A DNA stretch of 64,000 bases. Origin: Polynucleobacter sp. MWH-UH35A (GTDB lineage: Bacteria; Pseudomonadota; Gammaproteobacteria; Burkholderiales; Burkholderiaceae). How positions within the stretch are numbered: the stretch's first letter is position 1; every line of letters begins with the position of its first letter. Positions 45,199-54,855 of the stretch are shown here, one piece after another. Under the pieces are notes generated by a model, which was given only the letters and a program-made list of their open reading frames with translations, did no database searches and had not been told where the DNA came from. Made by a program: the position numbers and the translations under genes. Where the stretch lies: positions 1,364,001 to 1,428,000 of the forward strand of contig NZ_CP061285.1 in the NCBI RefSeq assembly GCF_018687075.1. Reading direction: 5' to 3'.

Positions 45199-47907
45199 TT
45201 AAGCGTCACCAGCCGTATCGTCATTAGAATTGGTTGCTGGATCTGCAGATGGATCAACCTCTTCTGCGTCATCGGCATCGTCATCTGAATCACTCTCAGC
45301 AATACGTTGCAAACCAGATAAACGCGTACCCTCATCTACGTTAATCAAAGTAACACCTTGAGTAGCGCGACCCATTTCACGAATTTCAGAAACGCGTGTG
45401 CGAACCAATACACCGCCGGTAGTGATCAACATAATTTGATCCTCTGGCGACACCAAGGCAGCAGCAACCACTTTACCGTTACGCTCAGAAGTCTGAATCG
45501 CAATCATGCCTTTTGTGCCACGCCCATGACGGGTGTATTCAGCTATTGGCGTACGTTTGCCGTAACCATTTTCTGTTGCAGTTAATACGCTACTTGGAAT
45601 CGCAATGCCATTTGCATCAACCACAGCGGCCTCAACACCTTCCGCAGCCTCTGCTGGAGCAACCAACATTGCAATGACTTGATGGCCATCACCCAAGTTC
45701 ATGCCGCGCACACCGCGCGCAGTACGACCCATTGGACGAACATCATTCTCATCAAAGCGCACTGCTTTACCAGCATCTGAGAACAACATGACATCATGCT
45801 GGCCGTCTGTAATGGCCGCACCAACCAAGAAGTCATTTTCATTCAAGTCAACTGCAATAATGCCGGCCTTACGTGGGTTAGAGAAGTCAGACAAACGCGT
45901 CTTCTTCACAGTACCCAAGCTAGTAGCCATAAAGACGTACTGATCGTCTTGATAGCCCTTAATAGGCAGAATTACCGTAATCTTCTCACCCTCAATTAGC
46001 GGGAACATATTGATGATTGGTTTACCGCGAGACGTGCGGCTTCCCTGTGGAACTTCCCATACCTTCAGCCAATACATGCGGCCACGATCAGAGAAGCACA
46101 AAATGGTGTCATGGGTATTAGCTACGAATAAGGTATCAATCCAATCCTCATCTTTAGTAGCGGCCGCTTGCTTGCCACGACCACCGCGTTTTTGCGCGCG
46201 GTATTCACTTAGCGGTTGACTCTTCATATAACCAGTATTCGAAAGGGTCACCACCATATCTTGCGGCGTAATTAAATCTTCGGTGAAGAGTTCAGTTGCA
46301 TTCATTTCAATAAATGAACGACGACCAGTATCGCCACCTGCAATACCAAATTCAGATTGCACTTCTTTTAACTCGGACTCAATCACTTGAGTGACACGCT
46401 CCGGCTTCGCTAACAAATCAAGCAAGTCAGAAATTTCTGCCATCACTTCTTTATATTCGTTAACGATCTTGTCTTGTTCGAGGCCAGTCAAGCGTTGTAA
46501 GCGCATCTGCAAAATTTCTTGCGCTTGACTATCAGATAGGCGATACAAGCCTGTCGTTTGCATGCCGTACTCGGGCAACAATCCTTCTGGGCGATAGGCA
46601 TTGCGGCCGCCTGGCGTATCCGTCTCAGCGCGCGCCAACATCTCGCGCACCATCGATGAATCCCATGCTTTGCCCATCAACTCTTGCTTAGCAATTACAG
46701 GGTTCGCAGCAGCTTTAATAATCGCGATGAACTCATCAATATTTGCTAATGCAACAGCAAGTCCCTCTAAAACATGTCCGCGATCGCGTGCTTTACGTAA
46801 TTCAAAAATCGTGCGACGTGTCACCACTTCTCGACGATGCTGCAAGAAGTACTCAAGCATTTGCTTCAAGTTCAACAAGCGTGGTTGGTTATCTACCAAC
46901 GCCACCATGTTCATACCGAAGTTATCTTGTAACTGTGTACTCTTATACAAATTATTGAGAACGACTTCAGGCACTTCACCGCGCTTCAATTCAATCACAA
47001 CGCGCATACCGGATTTATCTGATTCATCACGTAAATCGGAAATGCCTTCTACTTTTTTCTCATTCACCAACTCAGCGATACGCTCGAGCAAGTTCTTTTT
47101 ATTAACTTGGTATGGCAATTCATCAACGATGATCGCTTGTCGCGCACCCTTGTCTAAATCCTCAAAGTGAGTCTTCGCTCGCATAACAACACGGCCACGA
47201 CCAGTACGGTAGCCCTCACGAACCCCTTGAAGGCCGTAAATGATGCCCGCAGTCGGGAAATCGGGGGCTGGAATGATCTCAATGAGCTCATCAATCGTGC
47301 ATTCTGGGTTGTGAAGCACGTGCAGACAGGCTGTAACCACCTCATCCAAGTTATGGGGCGGGATATTGGTTGCCATACCTACAGCAATGCCAGAACTGCC
47401 ATTTATCAGCAAATTAGGCACTTTGGCAGGCAGAATCAGGGGTTCTTTCTCACTACCGTCGTAATTTGGCCCAAAATCGACCGTTTCCTTGTCTAAATCG
47501 GCCAAAAGCTCATGGGCTATCTTGCGGAGGCGGATCTCGGTATACCGCATTGCAGCAGCGTTATCGCCGTCTACGGAGCCAAAGTTACCCTGCCCGTCAA
47601 CCAGCATATAGCGCAGGGAGAAGTCCTGGGCCATCCGAACGATCGTGTCATACACCGCAGAATCGCCATGCGGATGGTATTTACCGATTACATCGCCAAC
47701 TATACGGGCAGATTTTTTGTAAGCTCGGTTCCAATCGTTGTTTAATTCATACATCGCGAATAAGACCCGGCGATGAACCGGTTTGAGGCCGTCACGCACG
47801 TCTGGCAGGGCTCTGCCGACGATGACGCTCATTGCGTAGTCCAAATAGGACCGCCGCATTTCGTCTTCGAGGGATATTGGTAGTGTTTCTTTAGCGGCTT
47901 GTTCCAT
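45199..47907 (-). CDS. gyrA: DNA gyrase subunit A
   Basis: A 902-residue subunit that cuts and rejoins DNA in the gyrase A2B2 complex. The catalytic tyrosine is Tyr122 in [11 protein letters not shown]. The quinolone region [17 protein letters not shown] keeps Ser83 and Asp87, the wild-type, quinolone-sensitive residues. The C-terminal beta-pinwheel has the GyrA box in QKRGGRGK, needed for DNA wrapping. An insert near residue 760-800 and an acidic tail of Asp/Glu/Ser make it longer than E. coli GyrA. It heads the run to serC and pheA; its promoter must lie in the 159 bp shared with the OmpA-like gene. Confidence 0.98.
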   Translation of the reverse strand: MEQAAKETLPISLEDEMRRSYLDYAMSVIVGRALPDVRDGLKPVHRRVLFAMYELNNDWNRAYKKSARIVGDVIGKYHPHGDSAVYDTIVRMAQDFSLRYMLVDGQGNFGSVDGDNAAAMRYTEIRLRKIAHELLADLDKETVDFGPNYDGSEKEPLILPAKVPNLLINGSSGIAVGMATNIPPHNLDEVVTACLHVLHNPECTIDELIEIIPAPDFPTAGIIYGLQGVREGYRTGRGRVVMRAKTHFEDLDKGARQAIIVDELPYQVNKKNLLERIAELVNEKKVEGISDLRDESDKSGMRVVIELKRGEVPEVVLNNLYKSTQLQDNFGMNMVALVDNQPRLLNLKQMLEYFLQHRREVVTRRTIFELRKARDRGHVLEGLAVALANIDEFIAIIKAAANPVIAKQELMGKAWDSSMVREMLARAETDTPGGRNAYRPEGLLPEYGMQTTGLYRLSDSQAQEILQMRLQRLTGLEQDKIVNEYKEVMAEISDLLDLLAKPERVTQVIESELKEVQSEFGIAGGDTGRRSFIEMNATELFTEDLITPQDMVVTLSNTGYMKSQPLSEYRAQKRGGRGKQAAATKDEDWIDTLFVANTHDTILCFSDRGRMYWLKVWEVPQGSRTSRGKPIINMFPLIEGEKITVILPIKGYQDDQYVFMATSLGTVKKTRLSDFSNPRKAGIIAVDLNENDFLVGAAITDGQHDVMLFSDAGKAVRFDENDVRPMGRTARGVRGMNLGDGHQVIAMLVAPAEAAEGVEAAVVDANGIAIPSSVLTATENGYGKRTPIAEYTRHGRGTKGMIAIQTSERNGKVVAAALVSPEDQIMLITTGGVLVRTRVSEIREMGRATQGVTLINVDEGTRLSGLQRIAESDSDDDADDAEEVDPSADPATNSNDDTAGDA

Positions 47908-48066
47908 CTAGAAATAATATCATTTTGATGACAGGTAGGCCCTATGCTAAGATTCTGTCAGTTTGTACGAAATTGAGATGTGTCGCTTTGCAGTTTTTGC
48001 ATCAAGGTAGGGCGAATTACATTTAAGTTTGACTTTAATTAAAAAAGAGATTTTTGAGGACTAAAA

Positions 48067-48636
48067 ATGAACAAAACCCTAAGAGTGTTGCTGGCTTCTG
48101 TTATCACTGTTTCTGCTACTGCAGCAATTGCATCTGATAACTGGGAAAACAGCTCTGGCTTGAACTGGAAAAACGGCGATGGCACATTGTGCTGGCGCGA
48201 CAACAACTGGACACCTGCAACTGCAGCTAAAGGTTGTGATGGTGCATTGACTGCTGCTCCTGCTGCTTCTGGCGTTAGCCAAAGCAAAATCACTTTGCAA
48301 GCTGACACACTTTATGACTTCAACAAGTCTGACTTGAAACCAGAAGGCAAAGCAACTTTGGACAAAATCGCTGCTGACTTGAAGAAAATCAAGTTAGAAG
48401 TAATCATTGCTGTTGGTAACACTGACAGCGTTGGTACAGATGCATACAACATGGCCCTCGGTCAGCGTCGTGCTCAGTCAGTTAAGACTTACCTGACAAG
48501 CAAAGGTGTTGACGGTAGCCGTATCTACACAGAATCTAAAGGCAAGAGCAATCCAGTTGCATCTAACGCAACTGCTGAAGGCCGCGCTAAGAACCGCCGT
48601 ACTGACATCGAAGTTGTTGGTACAGCAGCTAAGTAA
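48067..48636 (+). CDS. OmpA-family peptidoglycan-binding outer-membrane protein
   Basis: A 189-residue protein with a signal peptide cut after AIA (about residue 20). After a short Trp-rich region (about 20-65) comes the OmpA C-terminal domain, LYDFNKSDLKPEGKATLDKI (about 81-100), TDSVGTDAYNMALGQRRAQSV and GRAKNRRTDIEVV, holding the Asp and Arg that bind diaminopimelate. There is no eight-strand barrel, so it is a small periplasmic or anchored protein. Codon use is regular and a strong terminator follows, suggesting high expression. Confidence 0.9.
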   Translation: MNKTLRVLLASVITVSATAAIASDNWENSSGLNWKNGDGTLCWRDNNWTPATAAKGCDGALTAAPAASGVSQSKITLQADTLYDFNKSDLKPEGKATLDKIAADLKKIKLEVIIAVGNTDSVGTDAYNMALGQRRAQSVKTYLTSKGVDGSRIYTESKGKSNPVASNATAEGRAKNRRTDIEVVGTAAK

Positions 48637-48650
48637 TTCTTTTTACTTGT

Positions 48651-48680
48651 AAAAAAGCCCGCTTCTAGCGGGCTTTTTTA
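48651..48680 (+). terminator. Rho-independent terminator after the OmpA-like gene
   Basis: AAAAAAGCCCGC and GCGGGCTTTTTT form a strong stem around TTCTA, followed by A/T-rich sequence. It lies 14 bp after the stop codon and isolates the OmpA-like gene from ubiG. Confidence 0.9.
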
Positions 48681-48732
48681 TTTCCGCTATATTCATAAAC
48701 TTCTCCTACAGCCTTACAACTAAGCAATCCAT

Positions 48733-49422
48733 ATGAACGTTGACCAATCAGAAATCGCCAAATTTAGCGCCCTAGCCCATCGCTGGTGGGATCCAAATAG
48801 CGAATTCAAACCGCTTCACGCTATCAATCCTTTGCGATTGGGATGGATTAAATCCTTTGTGACACTAGAAGGCAAAAAGGTAGTGGATATCGGTTGCGGT
48901 GGTGGCATCTTGGCAGAATCCATCTCACAATCAGGCGCAGATACCACTGGCATCGATTTATCTGAGAAAGCTCTTAAGGTTGCTGAATTGCACGCATTAG
49001 AAGTAGGTGCAAACCTCACTTATCGCTCAATCTCAGCAGAAGCATTGGCTGAAGAACAGCCAGAGCAATATGACGTTGTGACTTGCATGGAAATGCTTGA
49101 GCATGTTCCAGACCCAGCATCTGTTGTACGCGCCTGCGCAAAACTCTGCAAACCTGGTGGCACACTATTTTTTAGCACCCTCAATCGCAGCCCCAAGTCC
49201 TACTTATTCGCCATTATTGGCGCTGAATATATTCTGAAATTACTACCCAAAGGAACTCACGAATACGCCAAATTCATCAAACCTTCTGAGTTAGTAGCGT
49301 TTACCCGTCATGCAGGCCTAGAGATGCTTGGCATGAAAGGATTAAGTTACAACCCACTTACTCAGGTTTACAGCTTAAGTGACGATGTGGATGTCAATTA
49401 CATGATTGCAGTTCGAAAGTAA
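48733..49422 (+). CDS. ubiG: ubiquinone biosynthesis O-methyltransferase UbiG
   Basis: A 229-residue SAM-dependent methyltransferase that acts at both O-methylation steps of ubiquinone synthesis. The family start [20 protein letters not shown] (about 10-29) and INPLRLGWI are clear, motif I is [16 protein letters not shown] (about 50-65), and [12 protein letters not shown] is motif II/III. A short hydrophobic region near LPKGTHEY may contact the membrane. It is followed 7 bp later by the phosphatase gene, so the two are likely co-transcribed. Confidence 0.95.
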   Translation: MNVDQSEIAKFSALAHRWWDPNSEFKPLHAINPLRLGWIKSFVTLEGKKVVDIGCGGGILAESISQSGADTTGIDLSEKALKVAELHALEVGANLTYRSISAEALAEEQPEQYDVVTCMEMLEHVPDPASVVRACAKLCKPGGTLFFSTLNRSPKSYLFAIIGAEYILKLLPKGTHEYAKFIKPSELVAFTRHAGLEMLGMKGLSYNPLTQVYSLSDDVDVNYMIAVRK

Positions 49423-49429
49423 TTTAACC

Positions 49430-50110
49430 GTGAGCAACCTTTCCAGTCCTTATGCCGGAATCTTTTTTGATTTAGATGGCACCCTAGCGGATACGGCACC
49501 CGATTTAGTTGCTGCGACCAATAAATTACTCATTGCTCGCAATCTTGAGCCTAAGCCTTATGAGTTTCTGCGTCCTTACGCATCGGCTGGTGCCCGCGGA
49601 TTGCTCGAAGGCGCCTTTGGCATTGCCCCTGATCATGCGGATTTCATTGCATTACGTGATGAGTTTTTTAGTAACTATGAAAATGCACTGCTGGTGGACA
49701 GTAAATTGTTTGCTGGAATTGATCGCTTACTCGATCAAATGGATCAAGCCAAACTCCCCTGGGGAATTATTACCAACAAAAGTGAGCGTTTTACCAACCC
49801 CTTAACTGATCTTATGGGACTACGCCAGAGGGCTGTTTCCACTGTATCTGGTGACACCACGCCTTATTCAAAGCCGCACCCTGAACCCATTCTGCATGCA
49901 GCCAGATCAACCAATATTGATCCCACAAAATCAATCTATGTTGGAGATGACATTAGAGACGTTGTAGCAGGCAAAGCAGCCGGCATGAAGACGGTTGCAG
50001 CCGCCTATGGTTACTGTGGCTGCAAAGAGCCTCCAGAGGCCTGGGGAGCAGATTACATCATCAATACCCCGCTCGATTTACTGCAAATCATCTTTCCCAA
50101 TAGGGAATAG
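49430..50110 (+). CDS. gph: HAD-family phosphoglycolate phosphatase
   Basis: A 226-residue HAD hydrolase. The nucleophile motif is FFDLDGTLADTAPDL (about 11-25), motif II GIITNKSERF (about 112-121), motif III lysine SKPHPEPIL and motif IV VGDDIRDVVAGKAAG (about 164-178). It should remove phosphate from 2-phosphoglycolate; in ubiG-gph pairs it is often labelled Gph. A GTG at 49430 is favoured over a TTG at 49406 that would overlap ubiG by 17 bp. No strong ribosome site is seen, consistent with coupling to ubiG. Confidence 0.9.
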   Translation: MSNLSSPYAGIFFDLDGTLADTAPDLVAATNKLLIARNLEPKPYEFLRPYASAGARGLLEGAFGIAPDHADFIALRDEFFSNYENALLVDSKLFAGIDRLLDQMDQAKLPWGIITNKSERFTNPLTDLMGLRQRAVSTVSGDTTPYSKPHPEPILHAARSTNIDPTKSIYVGDDIRDVVAGKAAGMKTVAAAYGYCGCKEPPEAWGADYIINTPLDLLQIIFPNRE

Positions 50111-50174
50111 CCAAAAGATATTGAGCAATTTCAGGGCAGCGGCCTTAAAATAGGAACTCTTATGCATGAACTCC

Positions 50175-50533
50175 GGGGTCGACATGGTTTCGACGTGGAT
50201 TACAAAGCATCAAGGGCATACCGAGGACCCGTTATCTCGTAAATCAATGGGAATGTTTTAACTGCAAACGACGAACGTTTCGCACTAGCCGCTTAATTGC
50301 GGTTGCCCCTGAACTGATTCTCTCTTGGGTCAGCTAGCGCAAGCTAGATCAGGGTCATTTACAAGAGATAAGATCATTTCATGTCACGGGGAATGATTCG
50401 AAAACTAAGTGAATCGTCAGCAAAGAACGTGTCAGTCCGTGCTTAACTGATTAAATCAAATGATATGACTAAGTATGTAGAACTTGTTGTGGAGGATTTG
50501 CGGACGCGGGTTCGATTCCCGCCGACTCCACCA
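50175..50533 (+). ncRNA. ssrA: tmRNA
   Basis: A 359-nt tmRNA that rescues stalled ribosomes. The 5' end GGGGTCGACATGGTTTCGAC and 3' end GGTTCGATTCCCGCCGACTC plus CACCA form the alanyl-tRNA-like domain: GGGGTCG pairs with CGACTCC, and the T-arm is canonical. The tag frame at 50264-50296 reads ANDERFALAA followed by TAA, ending in the ALAA degron for ClpXP. CCA is encoded. It lies just after gph and has its own terminator. Confidence 0.97.
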
Positions 50534-50553
50534 ATTTGAAGTCTCTAACAGTC

Positions 50554-50581
50554 AAACGCCACCTTCTTTGGTGGCGTTTTT
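50554..50581 (+). terminator. Rho-independent terminator after ssrA
   Basis: AAACGCCACC and GGTGGCGTTT make a 10-bp stem with a TTCTTT loop, followed by TTCTTTTC. It lies 20 bp past the tmRNA end and before the converging receptor gene. Confidence 0.88.
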
Positions 50582-50612
50582 CTTTTCTTAAAACATGGTT
50601 ATGCACTCAATC

Positions 50613-52691
50613 TTAATTAAATTGATAACTCATGCCAGCCTGAAAATTCAGGGGTGCGCCAGCAAATATGCCATCTGGGCTGCGACTAGAGATATATCGC
50701 TTATCAAAAAGATTGTTAATTACTCCAAATACTTTCCAATCTTTATTGATCGCATAGTTAGCACTCCAATTCACTGTTGTAAATGCAGGGATCTCACCCA
50801 AAGTACCGATGGCATTTTCTACAACCGTATTTGCTGAATCAGCATATTGTGCTGAAACATAATTGAGGCTGACTAAAGTATTGAAACTATTCTTTTCGTA
50901 ACTAAGTCCCAAGTTCGAGGTCAGCTTCGGAGTGTAGGGAATGCGATTACCATCCCTGCCTAATGAGTTCGTGCCTACAAACCTTGCGACTGGAATGTAG
51001 GTGGCGTTACCGCTAACTCCCCAACCACGCCCTAATAGATAGGCTAAAGATGTCTCGGCGCCCTGATGCAAACTTTGCCCACCATTCGCTTTAGAAATTC
51101 CCGCAGCCAAACTTTGATTCACAATTTGGTTGCTAAAGTTCATGCTAAAAATCGCTGAATCATAAGAAAATCCACCCGATCGACCGCGTAAGCCGAGCTC
51201 CATATTGGTTGACCGTTCTGGCGCTAACTGCTGATCAACCCCCTTGTCATCAATCGCACTCGCTAATTGTGCTGGTGCGAACCCTTTGTAAATGCTGCCA
51301 TATACTTGCACTTGAGGAATGACCTGCCAAGTCGCACCAATCTGTGGAATAGTTTCCACATTCTTAGCGCTACCACTCTTGTTGGTAATGACATTCGAAC
51401 GCGTTTGGTTGTAACTCTCCACGCGCACTCCGGGTATTACAGCAAAATCTTTCGTTAATAAGAAACGATTTTTGGCATACATTGCAAGCGAATTAGCTTT
51501 ATTGTCTTCATTGAATGAAACTCGACCAGAGTAAGCGGTTGTTTTAGAGCTCACTAGTTGATTGATTTGAGATTCAGTATGCAAGCGAATACCAAACTCT
51601 GCTTCATTTGAAATTCCTAAGGCCTTATAGGCATGACTGATTCGAGAATCTAAACCTAACATCTGAAACTCTCGATTTCGACCTACTAGACAGTCTGCAC
51701 CAATATTGCAAGGTTTAAAGATGGTGGCATCTTGGGTTCGATTCACAATACTTTGTCGCCAATAGTCTCGCGATAACTTACTCCAATACATCAAGGTATT
51801 AATCTTGGTATCTGGGCTAATTTCCAGCGAGTGATTGATATCTACCGCATTTCTTTGGGTTATGAAGCGATCATTGGGTGCTGGATTATCTTTACTGCGA
51901 TTAATGTATTGATTGGGACGAAAACCCACATAGGATGTATTGATGTTGTTATCGTAATGGGTGTATTTCAAGCTGAGCCACTGATTTTGTGCAATCTCAA
52001 TGCCACCCTTCATCAAGATGTCATACATCTTAAAACCGTTACCCTGGTATCCATTCGACTCAGATTGAATCAGATTGATGCCCCCGATTGCACCATTTGA
52101 TGATGACTTACCTCCCGCCTCAATCTCCGCCAGACGATACCCATAATTTCCTACCTTGCCAGTTAACTTAAATCCCTGAGAGGGCGTTTTACTGAGGTAA
52201 TTAACAACGCCGCCAATATTCGATGGCCCATATTGCAGACCTGAGGCACCTTTCAAAACTTCAATGCCACCAATTCGCTCTACTGGTGGGCTGTAGTACG
52301 AAGCATTTGAAATAAATAAGCTTGGCTGAATTGGAGCCCCATCCTCGAGGAGCAATACTTTTGTGCTCCGACCTGGACCTAAGCCACGAATGCCAATATT
52401 CGGAATAGCCCCCAAGCCACCTTCATCACCGCGAATATTGACCCCAGGAATCGTCTTTAAGACGTCCTGCAGCGATTGAGGCTGCAACTCCTCCATCTTC
52501 TTTTGATTAATAACATCAACCGTTCCTGGAATTTTGCTCAAGGCATTTTCCTCGCGGCCAACAATATCAATCCTAGGTAACTCAATATCCTCAGCACACA
52601 CCCAGTTTGAAAATGAGCTGCCATACAACAACGCAACCGATGAGAACCAGGCCAGCCTGTTTCGAGAACGAAAAACTACTTGATGCTTCAT
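50613..52691 (-). CDS. TonB-dependent outer-membrane receptor, FecA-like (probable haem/iron)
   Basis: A 692-residue outer-membrane receptor. A signal peptide ends near VCAEDI (about 34); the TonB box region IELPRIDIVG follows. The plug domain includes LQDVLKTIPGVNIRGDEGGL and KVLLLEDGAPIQPSLFISNA (about 114-133). The barrel has YKGFAPAQLASAIDD with LAPERSTNMELGLRG, which resembles the FRAP/NPxL segments of haem and Fe-citrate receptors, and the protein ends in Phe-Asn (YQFN) like other barrels. It lies 84 bp downstream of hemP, itself after a TonB-like gene. A haem ligand is inferred from hemP linkage; ferric dicitrate is an alternative. Confidence 0.9.
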   Translation of the reverse strand: MKHQVVFRSRNRLAWFSSVALLYGSSFSNWVCAEDIELPRIDIVGREENALSKIPGTVDVINQKKMEELQPQSLQDVLKTIPGVNIRGDEGGLGAIPNIGIRGLGPGRSTKVLLLEDGAPIQPSLFISNASYYSPPVERIGGIEVLKGASGLQYGPSNIGGVVNYLSKTPSQGFKLTGKVGNYGYRLAEIEAGGKSSSNGAIGGINLIQSESNGYQGNGFKMYDILMKGGIEIAQNQWLSLKYTHYDNNINTSYVGFRPNQYINRSKDNPAPNDRFITQRNAVDINHSLEISPDTKINTLMYWSKLSRDYWRQSIVNRTQDATIFKPCNIGADCLVGRNREFQMLGLDSRISHAYKALGISNEAEFGIRLHTESQINQLVSSKTTAYSGRVSFNEDNKANSLAMYAKNRFLLTKDFAVIPGVRVESYNQTRSNVITNKSGSAKNVETIPQIGATWQVIPQVQVYGSIYKGFAPAQLASAIDDKGVDQQLAPERSTNMELGLRGRSGGFSYDSAIFSMNFSNQIVNQSLAAGISKANGGQSLHQGAETSLAYLLGRGWGVSGNATYIPVARFVGTNSLGRDGNRIPYTPKLTSNLGLSYEKNSFNTLVSLNYVSAQYADSANTVVENAIGTLGEIPAFTTVNWSANYAINKDWKVFGVINNLFDKRYISSRSPDGIFAGAPLNFQAGMSYQFN

Positions 52692-52775
52692 ATACCATCT
52701 CCAGTGATAAAAATAAAAAATCGCTGGCTATATGCATATGAAAATGCTCTTGCTGGCTAGAAACTGATTCGATTG

Positions 52776-52955
52776 CTACTTAGTCAATATGAGTTTTCCC
52801 AGTTTGGTAATGCGCAATTGATATACCTGTCCATCATGCAGAATGCAGATCTGCTTCATGTGGCCCAATAGCGCTTCACTAGAGATTGTTTTTGACAAAA
52901 AATAAGAGCGGCATTCATCTTGTGGGTTGGTGGTTGACGCAATCTTCTTGATCAA
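52776..52955 (-). CDS. hemP: hemin uptake protein HemP (TTG start)
   Basis: A 59-residue frame read directly from the sequence. The end matches the HemP family: ICILHDGQVYQLRITKLGKL followed by ILTK. The only start with a good ribosome site is TTG at 52955, with GGAGGGG 6 bp upstream; an in-frame stop lies two codons before it. The site falls in the last codons of the upstream TonB-like gene, so translation may be coupled. HemP is a small cytosolic protein made with haem receptors and needed for haem uptake or its regulation in Burkholderia. This identifies the locus as a probable haem uptake operon. Confidence 0.85.
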   Translation of the reverse strand: MIKKIASTTNPQDECRSYFLSKTISSEALLGHMKQICILHDGQVYQLRITKLGKLILTK

Positions 52956-52958
52956 GAA

Positions 52959-53471
52959 CTACCCCTCCAATATGAATTGCACAGGAGTCTGAAAGCACTG
53001 CAAGGAAAGACTGACAGAATTGGCTGCAACTGGAGCAAATCTCCACTGCGCTAGGGTTGTTAAGGCTGATTGATCCAAACTATGAAAGCCTGAGCTCTTT
53101 GAGATGCCAGCCTCCCCCACAATACCTTGCTCATCTACGCAGAGCTTTACCATCACCAAGCCCTGCTCCCCCAGTCTTTTACTGCCCAAAGGGTAATGGG
53201 GTTTGGGGTTATGTAAAGTTCTCCTAGGTTCACCACTCGCCAAATGACCAACGCCATCAGCACCGTTAACCGATGAAGCCTCGTTCATATGCGTTAAACC
53301 GAGATTTTTCTTGCTTGCAAATGCATTGGACTCGGACATGGTTGAGGATTTTTTTAGCAAAGAAGGTTTTGAGTTCTCGCCTACTAGATTGATCGCCAGC
53401 ACCCCTGGCAAGGATGATTGCTCACCACTAAAAGACCCAGATAGAAGACATAGCAAAACTAATAGATGCAT
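52959..53471 (-). CDS. TonB-family energy transducer-like protein
   Basis: A 170-residue protein with an N-terminal hydrophobic segment (MHLLVLLCLLSG) and a C-terminal TonB domain (about 87-165): PKPHYPLGSKRLGEQGLVMV, then LDQSALTTLAQWRFAP. The Pro-rich spacer of classical TonB is absent; the linker is Ser/Asn-rich. The frame stays open upstream of the ATG for 11 codons, and these are also hydrophobic (LISGVVA), but offer only ATT or CTG as starts. So the true N-terminus is uncertain. It would energise the linked receptor. No exbB or exbD is nearby. Confidence 0.8.
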   Translation of the reverse strand: MHLLVLLCLLSGSFSGEQSSLPGVLAINLVGENSKPSLLKKSSTMSESNAFASKKNLGLTHMNEASSVNGADGVGHLASGEPRRTLHNPKPHYPLGSKRLGEQGLVMVKLCVDEQGIVGEAGISKSSGFHSLDQSALTTLAQWRFAPVAANSVSLSLQCFQTPVQFILEG

Positions 53472-53682
53472 TGCTACTACGCCTGAAATCAGAAAAATAT
53501 TTTAGATAGCAAACTACAGTGCAAATCACTTCCTTAAAAGATGGATGAGAAATCTCAAGCTAACTTAACGATAAAAATTGTAGTAAGTTAAGTATTGCGC
53601 CCGATGATTTTAAGGACGCTACTGTAGATAAACAACCATGATCCCAATGGGGACGGGACTTGTAGGGATATTAAATGTGTTA

Positions 53683-54855
53683 CTACTTTATGGTCAGACG
53701 CCAGAGAGACGTGACTTCTTTAGATCTCGCTAAATGCAATGCATCCGTTTTATCAAATACTTTTTGATGGGTAGGTTTAGTATCTAAACGTGTAATCACC
53801 TTCAAACCAGCATGCTCAATCCAATCCAAAAGCTGCTGTCTAGATCGCAATCCTAGATGTTCCGCTAAGTCAGAGAGAATTAACCAGCCCTCACCACTTG
53901 GAAGTAGATGATCTTTCAGGCTTCCCAAAAAACCCTTCAGCATCTGACTCTCAGGGTCATATACCGCATGCTCTAGAGTGGAGCTAGGTCTTGCTGGTAG
54001 CCATGGTGGATTACAAACAATAAGCGCAGCCTTATCTTCTGGGAAAAGATTAGCCTTACGAATTTCAATCTGCGCATTGAGGCCCAGTTGATTGATGTTG
54101 TCTTCGGCACAGGCAATGGCTCGATCATTTAAATCAGTCGCAACAATCTTCTGAATATCCCGCAAAGCCAAAACAACCGCCAACACTCCAGTCCCCGTTC
54201 CAATATCAAAAGCTACAGAACTTTGTTTTGTAGCCGCTGGTAGCGGGGCTTTCAGTACTATATCAATGTACTCACTTCGCACTGGAGAGAAAACACCATA
54301 GTGCGGATGAATGCGAATCTCTTCATCACCTCTAGTAAGAACTTGCACGCCTGTCTTGCGCCACTCATGGGCACTTATGACGCCGAGGAGTTCACGCAGA
54401 GAGATAACATAAGGCGCAGTCTGCTCACCATAAGCCTCTAGGCAAGCCTGAGCAACATTTGGGGCGCGCCTCAATGAGATGCTGTGGTCAGCATTTACCT
54501 CTATCAAAATCATTCCCAATATACGGGCACGCTGTGATTGAGCAAGGCGATGTAGATTGAATGTATCTAGAGGACTTTTGACTTTATCTTTAGCAAGTCT
54601 ATCGACTCTAGTGGACTTCTTAGAGGGTTTATCCACTCTACGTACCAAAGCCTGCATAAGTTGCCGAGCATTCTGGAAGTCGCCCCTATAGAGCAATGCG
54701 GTACCTTCACAAGCGAGTCGATACGCAATATCAGCAGTCAGAGTGTCATCAGCGATCTGAATCTTTTTGTGAGGCGCTATGCCATTTTCAGAATGCCACT
54801 GAGCAGAACGGACTTGTTCACCCTCTTCCCACTGAAGGGTTGCTAATTGAGTCAC
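53683..54855 (-). CDS. class I SAM-dependent methyltransferase (HemK/RsmC-like)
   Basis: A 390-residue methyltransferase. The SAM motif is AFDIGTGTGVLAVVLALRD (about 215-233), followed by ATDLNDRAIACAEDNI and LIVCNPPWLPARPSS (about 283-297), where NPPW marks enzymes that methylate amide or exocyclic amino groups. The first 190 residues form a separate N-terminal region of unknown role with a basic Lys/Arg-rich stretch. A target in rRNA or protein is inferred. It starts with GTG directly after the pirin stop codon. The 211 bp upstream of the TonB-like gene, up to this gene's stop, holds no frame. Confidence 0.82.
   Translation of the reverse strand: MTQLATLQWEEGEQVRSAQWHSENGIAPHKKIQIADDTLTADIAYRLACEGTALLYRGDFQNARQLMQALVRRVDKPSKKSTRVDRLAKDKVKSPLDTFNLHRLAQSQRARILGMILIEVNADHSISLRRAPNVAQACLEAYGEQTAPYVISLRELLGVISAHEWRKTGVQVLTRGDEEIRIHPHYGVFSPVRSEYIDIVLKAPLPAATKQSSVAFDIGTGTGVLAVVLALRDIQKIVATDLNDRAIACAEDNINQLGLNAQIEIRKANLFPEDKAALIVCNPPWLPARPSSTLEHAVYDPESQMLKGFLGSLKDHLLPSGEGWLILSDLAEHLGLRSRQQLLDWIEHAGLKVITRLDTKPTHQKVFDKTDALHLARSKEVTSLWRLTIK

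Noticed and set aside
46601-47170. 189-codon antisense frame inside gyrA
   Set aside because: It lies entirely within conserved GyrA coding sequence; its length is explained by codon bias in the opposite strand.
50500-50533. tRNA-like 3' end as a separate tRNA gene
   Set aside because: It is the 3' half of the tmRNA acceptor domain and pairs with the 5' end at 50175.
52723-52759. Direct repeat GCTGGCTA upstream of the receptor gene
   Set aside because: Only two 8-bp copies 29 bp apart in A/T-rich DNA; this is too weak to call an operator or iteron.
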